Below, piece by piece: positions 8,056-17,228 of a stretch of 64,000 nt of DNA. Positions within the stretch are counted from its first letter, which is position 1; each line of letters starts with the position of its first letter. The notes under the pieces were generated by a model. The model did not search any database. It worked only from the letters and a program-made list of their open reading frames with translations, and was not told where the DNA came from. The DNA lies in the NCBI GenBank assembly GCA_018715805.1, contig DVKX01000047.1, forward strand, positions 62,001 to 126,000, given 5' to 3'. The position numbers were made by a program, and so were the translations under genes. This DNA comes from Candidatus Faecousia intestinigallinarum (GTDB lineage: Bacteria > Bacillota > Clostridia > Oscillospirales > Oscillospiraceae).

Positions 8056-9513
8056 ATGAATTATAAAATGATCGGTCGTTTTCTTGCCCAAATCGTCACC
8101 ATTGAAGCACTCTTCCTTCTCCCCCCTCTGTGCATCAGTCTGGTGGGCGGGGAGCAGAACGCCGTCCGGGGCTTTTTGCTGGCGTTGGCGGTGATGGCCG
8201 CGGCCGCCGGACTATTGTTCGCTCTATGCCGTGGGGGCGGCGGCAGACTTTTCGGTGCGAAGGAAGGTCTGGTCTGCGTCAGTGTGGGCTGGTTCTTCCT
8301 CAGCCTGCTGGGGGCGCTGCCTTTTTGGTTCTCCAGGGAGATCCCCAGATTTGTGGACGCTTTCTTTGAGACGGTTTCCGGCTTCACCACCACCGGCTCT
8401 TCCATTCTGCCGGCGGTGGAGCAGCTGTCCCGGGGAATCCTGTTCTGGCGCAGCTTTACCCATTGGATCGGCGGCATGGGCGTGCTGGTTTTCCTGCTGG
8501 CCGTTACTCCCAGCAGTAAAAACGGCAGCGGATTTACCATGCACCTGCTGCGGGCGGAAAGCCCCGGCCCGGACGTGGGCAAGCTGGTACCGCAAATACG
8601 CAAAACCGCCACCATCCTGTATCTGATCTATATTGGTCTGACCATTCTGAATATCTTCTTCCTCCTGGTGGGCGGGATGCCTCTGTTTGACGCACTCTGC
8701 ACCGCTTTCGGCACTGCCGGCACCGGCGGCTTCGGCATCAAAAACGATTCCATGGCCAGCTATTCCCCCTATTTGCAGAATGTGTGCACTGTGTTCATGG
8801 CGCTGTTCGGCGTCAACTTCAGCTGCTACTACCTGCTGCTGGTGGGCGGCGTGAAAAATGTGCTGAAGGACGAGGAGCTGCGGCTGTATGTGGGGATTAT
8901 CCTGGTGACTATCCTGCTGATCACATGGGATATTCGCGGTATGTACGCCTCTCTCTCCGAAGCCCTGCACCACGCCGCCTTTCAGGTGTCCAGCATCATC
9001 ACTACCACCGGCTTCGCCACCACAGATTTTGGCCTGTGGCCTGCTTTTTCCAGATCCATTCTGCTGGGGCTGATGGTGGTGGGCGCCTGCGCCGGCAGCA
9101 CCGGCGGAGGACTCAAATGCGCCCGGGTGCTGCTGCTCTTTAAGAGCCTGCGGCGGAATATTCATAAGGTGCTGCACCCCCAGAAGGTACAGGCCGTCCG
9201 CATCAACGGCAAAGTAGCTAACGAATCGGTGCTGGAAAACACCAACGCCTATCTGGCTGCGTATATCATCATTGTGGTTCTCAGCACCATCGCCATCTCC
9301 CTGGACAGCTACGACATCACCACAAACCTCTCCGCAGTTCTGTCCTGCTTCAACAACATCGGTCCAGGTCTGGAGGCCGTCGGCCCCCTCTATAATTTCG
9401 GCGGCTTCAGCGACATTTCCAAGCTGGTTCTTTCCCTGGATATGCTGGCCGGACGGCTGGAGATCTTCCCCATTCTCATCTTGTTCTCCCGGAGCACCTG
9501 GTTCCGAAAATAA
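8056..9513 (+). CDS. trkH: Trk potassium uptake membrane subunit
   Basis: Polytopic membrane protein, 485 residues, of the TrkH/KtrB superfamily. The four selectivity-filter repeats are recognisable: GFTTTGSS, GTAGTGGFG, ITTTGFAT and FNNIGPG. A cytoplasmic segment with RRNIHKVLHP fits the region that contacts TrkA. I chose ATG at 8056, preceded by GGGGGAAG; the longer track ORF overlaps trkA. A terminator shared with the converging phoR gene follows. Confidence 0.95.
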   Translation: MNYKMIGRFLAQIVTIEALFLLPPLCISLVGGEQNAVRGFLLALAVMAAAAGLLFALCRGGGGRLFGAKEGLVCVSVGWFFLSLLGALPFWFSREIPRFVDAFFETVSGFTTTGSSILPAVEQLSRGILFWRSFTHWIGGMGVLVFLLAVTPSSKNGSGFTMHLLRAESPGPDVGKLVPQIRKTATILYLIYIGLTILNIFFLLVGGMPLFDALCTAFGTAGTGGFGIKNDSMASYSPYLQNVCTVFMALFGVNFSCYYLLLVGGVKNVLKDEELRLYVGIILVTILLITWDIRGMYASLSEALHHAAFQVSSIITTTGFATTDFGLWPAFSRSILLGLMVVGACAGSTGGGLKCARVLLLFKSLRRNIHKVLHPQKVQAVRINGKVANESVLENTNAYLAAYIIIVVLSTIAISLDSYDITTNLSAVLSCFNNIGPGLEAVGPLYNFGGFSDISKLVLSLDMLAGRLEIFPILILFSRSTWFRK

Positions 9514-9523
9514 CCCCGCAATA

Positions 9524-9563
9524 AAAAGCCGCCCTGCCGGAAATTCTCCGGCAGGGCGGTTCC
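9524..9563. terminator. Bidirectional terminator between trkH and phoR
   Basis: A 12-bp stem CCGCCCTGCCGG / CCGGCAGGGCGG with a 7-nt loop. A-rich sequence on the left and T-rich on the right let it serve both converging genes. Confidence 0.85.
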
Positions 9564-11225
9564 TTATACTTTCTTTGGGAAATGCACCAGGATGGTGGTG
9601 CCTGTTCCCGGGGCGCTTTGCAGCTCTATGGTTCCCCCGTGGAGCATTACCGCGTGCTTTACAATGGACAGCCCCAGGCCGGTGCCGCCCACTTCCTTGG
9701 AGCGGCTTTTATCCACCCGGTAAAACCGTTCAAATACCCGGTTCTGACTTTCCTTGGGAATCCCAATGCCCGTATCCGCCACAGTAAGCACCGTCTCCTG
9801 GGGGGACGAGGCCACATGAACCGTCACTCTTCCCCCGGGATGATTGTACTTAATGGCATTGTCGCACAGGTTATACACGATGCCGGAGAGCAGCTGCGGC
9901 ACGCCGGACACCTGCGCCGCCTCGCCTGTGAGCTTCACCGTCACCTGCGCCTGTGCAGCGGCAGGCTCCAGGCTCTGCACCGCCTGTGCCGCCAGGGTAT
10001 AGAGATCCGTCTGCTCCCAGGCCATGGCCTGACTGCCTTCATCCAGCTGCGACAGCTTAATAATGTCCTCCACCAGGCGGATCATCCGCTGCGCCTCTGC
10101 GTAAATACTGGCCGCAAATTTGGCGGTATCCTCCGGCTTAGCAATGCCCCCGGCCATGAGTTCGGCATAGCCGGAAATGGCATGGAGGGGCGTTTTCAGC
10201 TCATGGGACACATTGGCCGTAAATTCCCGGCGCATCTGCTCCGCTTGGAGGCGCTCGGTCACATCAAACAGCAGCAGCGCGATTCCGCTCACTGTCCCTT
10301 CGCTCTCAACAGGGCTGGCTTCCAGCTGGTAGCTTCGGCCGGAAATGACAATGCCCGTGCTGCTTTGCTGCCCCAGATGGGCTTTGTGCAGCAGCTCCTG
10401 CAGCTCCGGGCTTCGGTTGACCGTAAGGATATCCCGGCCGATTACGCTGCGGTCTGTCTCTAAAAGCTTGGCAGCCGCCGGATTGATGCTCAAGACGGTG
10501 TCCTCCCGCCCCAACAGGATCAGCCCCTCGCTCATATTTCCCGTTACTGTGGCAAACTCCTCCTGTTTCCGCCGCAGATCCACAGATTTTGCCCGCAGTA
10601 GCTGCTGCTGGCTGTCAATGCGCCGCAGCAGGGGCGCCAGTTCGTCGTAGCCCTCGTTGGTCAGCGGCGCGTCCAGATTCAAACGGTTCAGCGGCGCTAC
10701 AATATTTCTGGACAGCCGGTGCGCCAGCACCAGCGAAAGCACCAGCGCCAGGGCGAACACTATGCAAATGGGCTGCGCCATACCCAGCACCAGGTTCAGC
10801 ACTGTGCTTTGCGCCATGGACATCCGCACCACCGTGCCATCTGCCAGCCGCCGGGCATAATAGAGCGTGCGCTGGGTGAGGGTGCTGGAATAGCGGGTAC
10901 TTTCCCCCCAGCCGTTCCGCAGCGCCTCCTGGAACTCCTCTCGATCCGCGTGGTTTTCCATCTGCGCCGCATCCTGCTCCGTGTCAAAGAGCACGGTGCC
11001 GTCGGCATCCAGCCAGGTAATCCGCCCCTCCAGCAAATTCATATTCTGAAAATAGTCCATGCCGGAAAGCTCCAGACCCTGGGCGGCCAGATCGATCTCA
11101 GACTTCAGCTGGCTCTGCTGGATGTTATTGAAGTAGCCATAAAGTACGCCCATAATCAGCACAACGCTGGCCAGAAACACGCCCAGCGCCACCAGCAAAA
11201 TGGAGCGAAAAATGCGTTTGGTCAT
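9564..11225 (-). CDS. phoR: Phosphate-regulon sensor histidine kinase
   Basis: Membrane sensor kinase, 553 residues. One N-terminal membrane segment, an extracytoplasmic sensing region, a second membrane segment near residue 165, a HAMP-like linker, a PAS domain (about 230-335), then the HisKA H-box (VSHELKTPL) and the HATPase domain with an N-box (CDNAIKYN), ADTGIGIP and GGTGLGLSIV. I use ATG at 11225, just after GGAGG; it overlaps the stop of the response regulator gene by 4 nt (ATGA), which indicates translational coupling. Pho function is inferred from its place at the end of the pst-phoU operon. Confidence 0.92.
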   Translation of the reverse strand: MTKRIFRSILLVALGVFLASVVLIMGVLYGYFNNIQQSQLKSEIDLAAQGLELSGMDYFQNMNLLEGRITWLDADGTVLFDTEQDAAQMENHADREEFQEALRNGWGESTRYSSTLTQRTLYYARRLADGTVVRMSMAQSTVLNLVLGMAQPICIVFALALVLSLVLAHRLSRNIVAPLNRLNLDAPLTNEGYDELAPLLRRIDSQQQLLRAKSVDLRRKQEEFATVTGNMSEGLILLGREDTVLSINPAAAKLLETDRSVIGRDILTVNRSPELQELLHKAHLGQQSSTGIVISGRSYQLEASPVESEGTVSGIALLLFDVTERLQAEQMRREFTANVSHELKTPLHAISGYAELMAGGIAKPEDTAKFAASIYAEAQRMIRLVEDIIKLSQLDEGSQAMAWEQTDLYTLAAQAVQSLEPAAAQAQVTVKLTGEAAQVSGVPQLLSGIVYNLCDNAIKYNHPGGRVTVHVASSPQETVLTVADTGIGIPKESQNRVFERFYRVDKSRSKEVGGTGLGLSIVKHAVMLHGGTIELQSAPGTGTTILVHFPKKV

Positions 11226-11896
11226 GCTTCCCGCGCCTCCATTCGATAGCCCACGCCCCGCACGGTCTGTATATACTCGCCGCACTCCCCCAGCTTTGTC
11301 CGCAAGGTACCGATATGCACATCCACCGTCCGTGTCTCGCCTACATAATTCGTCTCCCAGATGGTGTTAATCAGCTGATCCCGGGTGAATACCCGGCCGG
11401 GATTGGACATAAACAGCCGCAGCAGCTCAAACTCCTTCAAGGTCAGCTGCACCCGCTGCCCCTTGGCAGTCACCGTATGAGATTCCAGCTCCATGCGCAG
11501 CTGTCCCACCGTCAGGCTCGACCCAGCGCCGGGGTTGCTCCGGCGCAGCACCGCCTTGATGCGGGACACCATCTCCATCATGCCAAAGGGCTTGGCCAGA
11601 TAATCGTCCGCTCCCAGATCCAGGCCGGTGACCTTATCAAACTCCGTTCCCTTGGCGGAGGCCATAATCACCGGAATGCGGCAGGTGGACGGCTCCGCGC
11701 GGAGAATTTTTAGGATCTCTATGCCGTCCTGCCCGGGCAGCATGATGTCCAGCAGCACCAAGTCGGGTTTTTCCGTCTCTACCGCCCGAAAAAAGGATGC
11801 GCCGTCCGCAAATCCTTGGGCATGGAAGCCGGAATTTTCCAGGGCATAGACCATCAAATTGCGGATATTGCCATCGTCCTCCACACAGTAGATCAT
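11222..11896 (-). CDS. phoB: Phosphate-regulon response regulator (OmpR/PhoB family)
   Basis: A 224-residue response regulator: receiver domain with acidic residues (VEDD) and phospho-acceptor context VLLDIMLPG, then a winged-helix DNA-binding domain (LTLKEFELLRLF, VDVHIGTLRTKLG). The start is ATG at 11896, overlapping the phoU stop by 4 nt. The Firmicute orthologue is often called PhoP; the name phoB is given for position in the pst-phoU operon. It is the likely binder of the Pho-box-like repeats ahead of pstS. Confidence 0.92.
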   Translation of the reverse strand: MIYCVEDDGNIRNLMVYALENSGFHAQGFADGASFFRAVETEKPDLVLLDIMLPGQDGIEILKILRAEPSTCRIPVIMASAKGTEFDKVTGLDLGADDYLAKPFGMMEMVSRIKAVLRRSNPGAGSSLTVGQLRMELESHTVTAKGQRVQLTLKEFELLRLFMSNPGRVFTRDQLINTIWETNYVGETRTVDVHIGTLRTKLGECGEYIQTVRGVGYRMEAREA

Positions 11897-12543
11897 CCTT
11901 CCCACTCCTCTCGGCTGCCGCTGATGGAGAAGCAGACCCATCCGGCGATGTTTACCGCATGGTCGCCGATGCGCTCAAAATATTTGGCAATCATCAATAG
12001 ATCCACAGCGTATTCCGCTTCCAATTCCGGATTCTGCAAATGGCGGATGATATTCTTCTTGATTTTATCAAAGTAGCCGTCCACCACATCGTCGTAAGCC
12101 ATCACCGCCTTGGCTCCCGCCACATCCTGATGTACAAAAGCGTCAATGGCATTGGTAACCATCTGTATGGTGGCCTGCGCCATATCGTGGATGTCCTGCG
12201 TTTCCTCCTGGGGAGACAGCTTTGCCACGCGGATGATCTCCGCAATATCCGCAGACTGGTGGCCGATCCGCTCCATGTCCGTGACCATTTTCAGCGCCGA
12301 GGAAACCACCCGCAGATCCCGAGCCACCGGCTGCTGCTGCAGCAGCAGCTTCAGGCACATATTTTCAATTTCCCGCTCCTTCTGGGATATTTCCGCAGAA
12401 ATTTCCGTGGCCTGATCGGCCAGCGCCAGATCCCCCAGCAGCAGCGCCTGGGAGGACTTGGCGATGGCGCTCTCGCAAAGAGAGCCCATGGTGATCATGG
12501 CTCTGTTCAGCATTTGTAATTGCTGGTCGTACTGTACCCGCAT
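11893..12543 (-). CDS. phoU: Phosphate transport regulatory protein PhoU
   Basis: All-helical cytoplasmic protein of 216 residues, made of two PhoU repeats; the metal-binding signatures show as the E(X)KE-like region and DMERIGHQSADIAE and KYFERIGDHAVNIA. It dampens PhoR signalling and controls Pst activity. The start overlaps the pstB stop by one base (TAATG), and its stop overlaps the regulator start, so the three are translationally coupled. Confidence 0.95.
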   Translation of the reverse strand: MRVQYDQQLQMLNRAMITMGSLCESAIAKSSQALLLGDLALADQATEISAEISQKEREIENMCLKLLLQQQPVARDLRVVSSALKMVTDMERIGHQSADIAEIIRVAKLSPQEETQDIHDMAQATIQMVTNAIDAFVHQDVAGAKAVMAYDDVVDGYFDKIKKNIIRHLQNPELEAEYAVDLLMIAKYFERIGDHAVNIAGWVCFSISGSREEWEG

Positions 12544-13295
12544 TATCCAAACCTCCCGGTAATATAATCCTCTGTCCGTTTGTCCCGGGGCGTGGAGAAG
12601 AGCGTCTCCGTGTCCCCGTATTCAATCAGTTCCCCCAGCAGAAAGAACGCCGTCTGATCGGAAATACGCACCGCCTGCTGCATATTGTGGGTAACGATAA
12701 CAATAGTATACTGCTTTTTCAGTTCCAATGCAAGGTCTTCAATCTTGGCTGTGGAGATGGGATCCAGGGCGGAGGTGGGTTCGTCCATCAGCAGCACCTC
12801 CGGCTCCACCGCCAATGCCCGGGCAATACACAGCCGCTGCTGCTGCCCGCCGGAAAGCCCCAGCGCCGACTTCTTCAGTTTATCCTTTGTTTCCTCCCAG
12901 ATGGCCGCCTGACGCAGGGAACGCTCCACAATGTCATCCAGCTTCACCCGGGAGCGGATGCCATGGATGCGGGGGCCATAGGCGATATTGTCGTAAATGC
13001 TCATGGGAAAGGGGTTGGGCTTCTGGAACACCATGCCCACCCGCTTGCGCAGCAGATTCACGTCCATATTGCCGTAAATGTCCTGTCCCTCCAGGGTGAC
13101 GCTCCCCTGGATGCGGCAGCCTTCCACCAGGTCGTTCATACGGTTCAGGGTCTTGAGATATGTGGATTTTCCGCAGCCGGACGGCCCGATGAGGGCGGTG
13201 ATCTTTTTCTGGGGGATCCCCATGGTGATCCCCTTCAGCGCCTCAAAATTGCCGTACCACAGGTGCAGATCCTTGGTTTCCATGATGCTTGCCAT
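12543..13295 (-). CDS. pstB: Phosphate ABC transporter ATP-binding protein
   Basis: ABC ATPase, 250 residues, powering Pi import. Walker [10 protein letters not shown], signature LSGGQQQR, Walker [14 protein letters not shown] and the switch-region histidine (IVTHNM) are all present. The segment CRIQGSV and the LNRMNDL stretch are PstB-specific. ATG at 13295 follows GGAGGCTGCT. Confidence 0.97.
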   Translation of the reverse strand: MASIMETKDLHLWYGNFEALKGITMGIPQKKITALIGPSGCGKSTYLKTLNRMNDLVEGCRIQGSVTLEGQDIYGNMDVNLLRKRVGMVFQKPNPFPMSIYDNIAYGPRIHGIRSRVKLDDIVERSLRQAAIWEETKDKLKKSALGLSGGQQQRLCIARALAVEPEVLLMDEPTSALDPISTAKIEDLALELKKQYTIVIVTHNMQQAVRISDQTAFFLLGELIEYGDTETLFSTPRDKRTEDYITGRFG

Positions 13296-13306
13296 AGCAG
13301 CCTCCG

Positions 13307-14161
13307 TTATTTTTTCAGTTTTTTGCCGGCGCGATTGGCGGCGAAATTGATGAGGAACGTCAGCAGCAGCAAAATCGCCGCGATGGCGAAAGCCACGTCA
13401 AAGTTCCCCCGTTCCTTGGCGTAGACGTACATGGCCACCGTCAGAGTAGCGCCCTGGTTATTGGGCAGCAGTGCCTGCACCGGGCTCATCAGTACGTGCG
13501 CCATGCCGGCGGTGTACAGTAAGGCGGCGGATTCGCCTACAATCCGCCCCACCGCCAGAATACAGCCGGTAACGATGCCGTCCACCGAGGAGGGCAGCAC
13601 CACCGTGCGGATCATATGCCATTTCCCCGCGCCCAGCCCCAGAGCGCCCTCCCGATAGCTTTGGGGTACGGTTTTCAGGCTCTCCTGGGTGGTGCGGATG
13701 ATGGTGGGCATGGTCATGATTACCAGCGTCAGTGCGCCGGCCAGCAGACTGCTTTTCAAGCGGCAGAATTCCGCGAAAAAGAGCATGCCCACCAGGCCAT
13801 AGATGATGGAGGGGATGCCGGAAAGCGTCTCCGTTGCAAATTCGATCACCCGTACCAGGCACTTGTTGGCGGCATACTCCGTAAGATAAATGGCCGCGCC
13901 CACCCCCAGGGGCAGTACCAGAATCAGGGTCATAACGACAATGTACAGCGTATTCAGCAAATTCGGCAGAATACCCACGGTACCCCGCAGAGCGCTGGGG
14001 CTGGTGGAGAGCAGCTCCCAGGAAATATGCCCCAGACCCCGGTAGAAGATATAGCCGATGACGCCCAGAAGCAGGGCGCAGGTCAGCCCCATGGCCAGGT
14101 ACATGGCCGCGCGCAGCGCGGCGGCATAGACCCGCCGTCCAAAGGAAATCGTTTCTTCCAT
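13307..14161 (-). CDS. pstA: Phosphate ABC transporter permease PstA
   Basis: Inner-membrane permease of 284 residues with six predicted membrane segments and the EAA-type coupling loop ([17 protein letters not shown]). Lies between pstC and pstB, 11 nt from the latter, in the order usual for Pst operons. Confidence 0.95.
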   Translation of the reverse strand: MEETISFGRRVYAAALRAAMYLAMGLTCALLLGVIGYIFYRGLGHISWELLSTSPSALRGTVGILPNLLNTLYIVVMTLILVLPLGVGAAIYLTEYAANKCLVRVIEFATETLSGIPSIIYGLVGMLFFAEFCRLKSSLLAGALTLVIMTMPTIIRTTQESLKTVPQSYREGALGLGAGKWHMIRTVVLPSSVDGIVTGCILAVGRIVGESAALLYTAGMAHVLMSPVQALLPNNQGATLTVAMYVYAKERGNFDVAFAIAAILLLLTFLINFAANRAGKKLKK

Positions 14162-14170
14162 CCCCTGTCC

Positions 14171-15046
14171 TCACTTTCTGTTTTTCTTCAAAAGCGCATT
14201 CAGCACCAGATTGATCACCATAATGAAACCAAAGAGTACCAGCGCAATGGAGAACAGCGCCTGACGCTGCAGGCCGGAGGAGTAAGACATCTCGCTGGCC
14301 ACCGCTGTGGTCAAAAAGCGCACGCTGGTAAACAGCCCCGGCATATTGGCCACATTGCCGGAAACCATCATAATGGCCATCGCCTCGCCCACGGCGCGTC
14401 CGATGCCCATGACCACCGCAGTGGCGATCCCGCTGGAGGCGGCGGGCACCGTTACCTTGAATACCGTCTCGATCTTGGTGGCGCCCAGCGCCAGGCTGGC
14501 CTCCTCGTATTCTCTGGGGACGGCCTGAAGCGCCGTCTCCGACACGCTGATTACCGTAGGCAGGATCATAACCGCCAGCACGATGATGGCGGAAAACAGA
14601 TTTGCTCCGTCGGGAAGGCCGAAGGCCTCCCGCACAAAGGGAACCAGCACCATCATGCCCACCAGACCATAGACCACAGACGGGATGCCCGCCAGCAGAT
14701 CCACCGCCGGACGCAGCAGCCCGCGCACCTTGGGCGGCGCCATCTTCCCCAGGAAGATGGCCGTCAGCAGTCCCACCGGCACGCCGATCACAATGGCGCC
14801 GAAGGTACCGTAGACAGAAGTCAGAATGAAGGGCAGGATACCATACTGTGGCTCCGCCGCCGTAGAGGCCCACACGCTTCCCGTCAGAAACGGGATAAGG
14901 CCAATCTCCCGAATGGCGGGAAGCCCTGCGGCAATCAGGTACCCCGTGATGAACAGTACAAAGCCAATAGCCGCCAGGCCGCACACCAGGAACAGCCCGC
15001 GCATGACGCGCTCTACCCAGGCAAAAATCCCGGTCTTTTTCTGCAT
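14171..15046 (-). CDS. pstC: Phosphate ABC transporter permease PstC
   Basis: Permease of 291 residues with six membrane segments and a coupling loop (EYEEASLALGATKIETV). ATG at 15046 is preceded by AAAGGAGATATGTT; the track ORF begins 7 codons earlier without a ribosome site. Ends 9 nt before pstA. Confidence 0.95.
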   Translation of the reverse strand: MQKKTGIFAWVERVMRGLFLVCGLAAIGFVLFITGYLIAAGLPAIREIGLIPFLTGSVWASTAAEPQYGILPFILTSVYGTFGAIVIGVPVGLLTAIFLGKMAPPKVRGLLRPAVDLLAGIPSVVYGLVGMMVLVPFVREAFGLPDGANLFSAIIVLAVMILPTVISVSETALQAVPREYEEASLALGATKIETVFKVTVPAASSGIATAVVMGIGRAVGEAMAIMMVSGNVANMPGLFTSVRFLTTAVASEMSYSSGLQRQALFSIALVLFGFIMVINLVLNALLKKNRK

Positions 15047-15089
15047 AACATATCTCCTTTTGCCCATTCCGGGCGCAGCGTCTCAACGC

Positions 15090-15126
15090 AAGCGGCCTGT
15101 ATGGCGTTGAAACCACACAGGCGCTT
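15090..15126 (-). other. Intercistronic hairpin between pstS and pstC
   Basis: AAGCG-CCTGTGTGG can pair with CCATACAGG-CCGCTT. Such hairpins after a binding-protein gene commonly stabilise its message relative to the membrane genes; the function here is inferred. Confidence 0.5.
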
Positions 15127-15141
15127 CACGCAAGGGATAAA

Positions 15142-15948
15142 TCAGCGGATCACGGGCACCGCGCCGGCTTGCAGAATGTATTCATCCGCAGCGGCGGAGG
15201 TGGCGAACTCGAAGAACTTCTGCGCCGCCTCGCTCAAAGAGCCGTCCGCCTTGGTCACCAGCACAAAGTTGCGCTGCACCGCGTAAGTACCGTTCTGAAC
15301 GGTTTCATTGCTGGGCGCCACACCGTTCACGCTGATGGCCTTGATCTTCTCGTCCACAGCGGACAGGGAGGCATAGCCGATGGCGTTGGGGTTGCCGGCC
15401 ACCGTGGCAATTACGTCGCCGGTGGAGGTCAGCTCCTGGTTATACTTGCAGGCGTCCTCGGTGCCGGTGATGGATTCAAAACCGTCCCGGGTGCCGGAAG
15501 CGGCTTCCCGTCCGATGAGAACCACCGGGGCGTCGTTGCCGCCCACCTCGCTCCAGTTGGTGATCTCGCCGGTGTACAGCTTCGCGATCTGCTCTACCGT
15601 CAGATCGGACACCGGGTTCTCCGGATTTACCACCACCGCGATGCCGTCGATGGCCACCACAGTGCCCTGCAGGCCGGATTCTTCCTCCTCCGGCTTCAGG
15701 TCGCGGCTGGCCAAACCAATGTCACAACGGCCGGACTGAACGGCCTCAATGCCGGCGCCGGAACCGGTGGGATTGTAAGTCACTTCTACGCCGGTTTCTT
15801 CTTTGTACACTTCTCTCAGGATCTCCATGAGCTTTTCCATGGAAGTGGAGCCGTCGGTGGAGACCTTTTCCGCCTCCTTCGGGGCACAGGCCGCCAGCAG
15901 CCCCACCAGCAGAATGGCGCTCAATGCCAGGGCAAGGATTTTTTTCAT
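15142..15948 (-). CDS. pstS: Phosphate-binding lipoprotein of the Pst transporter
   Basis: Lipoprotein signal peptide with lipobox LLAAC, then a PstS-type periplasmic-binding fold: DGSTSMEKL, NPTGSGAGIEAV, IGLASRDLK and GREAASGTRDGFE form the phosphate-binding loops. At 268 residues it is a compact Gram-positive PstS. ATG follows AAAGGAGAAACGAAATT. First gene of the operon, with the Pho-type promoter directly upstream. Confidence 0.96.
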   Translation of the reverse strand: MKKILALALSAILLVGLLAACAPKEAEKVSTDGSTSMEKLMEILREVYKEETGVEVTYNPTGSGAGIEAVQSGRCDIGLASRDLKPEEEESGLQGTVVAIDGIAVVVNPENPVSDLTVEQIAKLYTGEITNWSEVGGNDAPVVLIGREAASGTRDGFESITGTEDACKYNQELTSTGDVIATVAGNPNAIGYASLSAVDEKIKAISVNGVAPSNETVQNGTYAVQRNFVLVTKADGSLSEAAQKFFEFATSAAADEYILQAGAVPVIR

Positions 15949-16032
15949 AATTTCGTTTCTCCTTTAAGGTAGTTTTCGTTTGGTACATCCTTTGTACGCT
16001 ACCCAGCATACCGCACCGTTGTAAGGAAAACT

Positions 16033-16059
16033 ATCATACTACGGTAAAGATCCTGTAAA
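16033..16059 (-). promoter_or_regulatory. Pho-box-like direct repeats and -10 element upstream of pstS
   Basis: On the reverse strand TTTACA and TTTACC lie 11 bp apart (5-nt gap), the spacing of Bacillus-type PhoP sites, followed by a TATGAT -10 hexamer. No good -35 box is present at the normal place, as expected for an activated Pho promoter. Confidence 0.55.
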
Positions 16060-16077
16060 ACCGGGAAAACACGCGGA

Positions 16078-16110
16078 TAAAAAATCGCGGCTGCGCGTTT
16101 GCGCAGCCGC
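16078..16110 (-). terminator. Terminator of the traX-like gene
   Basis: On the reverse strand GCGGCTGCGC pairs with GCGCAGCCGC around a 4-nt loop and is followed by GATTTTTTA. Confidence 0.85.
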
Positions 16111-16120
16111 AGAGCATTTT

Positions 16121-16927
16121 TTACTGAATGAACAGTGACAGCACCATGGGCAGTACCCAGGAGATCACCGCAAAGACCGCCAGCAGCACCGGATAACTCA
16201 AGTAACGGAAATAGCGGTTGGGATAGCCCCATTCCTCGTTATACGCCAGAACCAGCAGACAGCCCGCCGCGCCCAGCACATTGTATACAGAGAATACCAC
16301 GCAGGCAAACATGGCAATCGCCCCCGCCAGCGCCCGACCCTTGGGCTTGTCATAGAAAAGCCAGAATACTGCGGCCATCACGATCAGTTCCGCGCCATGA
16401 TCTACCCGCAGCAGCATCACCCATACCAGCGCCGCCAGGATCACCGCCGCCTTCAGCGCCGCGTTTCTAACGCCGCCGCCCTGGTACTGCATCATAAACA
16501 TCAGCATCACCAGGCCAAATACCAGGCCGAATACCGGATTGCGGCTGCTCAGCACCAGCCAGCTTCCGCCCATGGCCAGGTTATAGGGTATCTCGCACAG
16601 CACGGCCAGCCCCAGCAGCCGAAGGAAATACTTCTTGCTGTCGCTGGTATTCCATATGCCCTCCACCAGCAGGAACGCAAATATGGGCGTAGCAACAGTT
16701 TGTATGCTCCGGAAAATGATGGCCATGGACACCGAATGGGCGCTCAAGGGGCTGCTTTCCACAATGGCCGCCAGCGACTCCAGCGTACCGTCGCCGCGCC
16801 CTTCCAGCAGCACATTCTCCACGATCGCTCGCCCGGCAATGCCCAGCGCCACAAACAGCATACCCCAAAACTGGAGATCTCTGCTGGGCAGAAAGCCGGA
16901 GCGCCGGATTTTTTGTTCTTTCCCCAT
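16121..16927 (-). CDS. TraX-like polytopic membrane protein
   Basis: A 268-residue integral membrane protein with about eight hydrophobic segments. TVATPIFAFLLVEG, the KKYFLRLLGLAVLCEIPYNLA region and the overall plan match the TraX family (F-pilin acetylase relatives, common on Firmicute chromosomes as orphan genes). ATG at 16927 follows GAGGAGGCGCGT. It stands alone with its own promoter and terminator and no conjugation genes nearby, so a conjugative role is unlikely; acyl or acetyl transfer at the membrane is only family inference. Confidence 0.75.
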   Translation of the reverse strand: MGKEQKIRRSGFLPSRDLQFWGMLFVALGIAGRAIVENVLLEGRGDGTLESLAAIVESSPLSAHSVSMAIIFRSIQTVATPIFAFLLVEGIWNTSDSKKYFLRLLGLAVLCEIPYNLAMGGSWLVLSSRNPVFGLVFGLVMLMFMMQYQGGGVRNAALKAAVILAALVWVMLLRVDHGAELIVMAAVFWLFYDKPKGRALAGAIAMFACVVFSVYNVLGAAGCLLVLAYNEEWGYPNRYFRYLSYPVLLAVFAVISWVLPMVLSLFIQ

Positions 16928-17021
16928 ACGCGCCTCCTCAAACCATCGGCCTCCCCCCAGGCAGGAGGAGGCCGGAATATTCTGAAAACATAGGAACCAA
17001 AAAAGTTCCATAATTTTTTAT

Positions 17022-17051
17022 ATTATACCAAGCCTTTTCAGGGACTGTCAA
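17022..17051 (-). promoter_or_regulatory. Promoter of the traX-like gene, with the content of the 16928-17228 gap
   Basis: Reverse-strand TTGACA and TATAAT separated by 18 bp. The leader between this promoter and the gene carries a GGCCTCC/GGAGGCC hairpin (about 16949-16976). The remainder of the gap holds the forward promoter of the next gene and nothing else recognisable. Confidence 0.7.
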
Positions 17052-17170
17052 TGGGCGAAACCCACAAAAAAGCAGGCGGAATTTATACACTCTGCACAAA
17101 TTTGCAGGCGTTATCCCCAGGCATCCGCCTGCAAAAGACCATGTTCTTTTGGTTTCCTCAGAAAATCGCC

Positions 17171-17199
17171 TTGACTTGCCCCAGCGGCAATGTTATACT
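17171..17199 (+). promoter_or_regulatory. Promoter of lipoprotein gene
   Basis: TTGACT and TATACT with a 17-bp spacer, 29 bp before the ATG. Confidence 0.8.
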
Positions 17200-17228
17200 A
17201 AAAGTACCATAAATAAAGGAGATTCCCT

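Noticed and set aside
16121-16927. TraX-like gene as a sign of a conjugative element
   Set aside because: No relaxase, coupling protein or pilus genes nearby, and it has its own promoter and terminator; chromosomal orphans are common.
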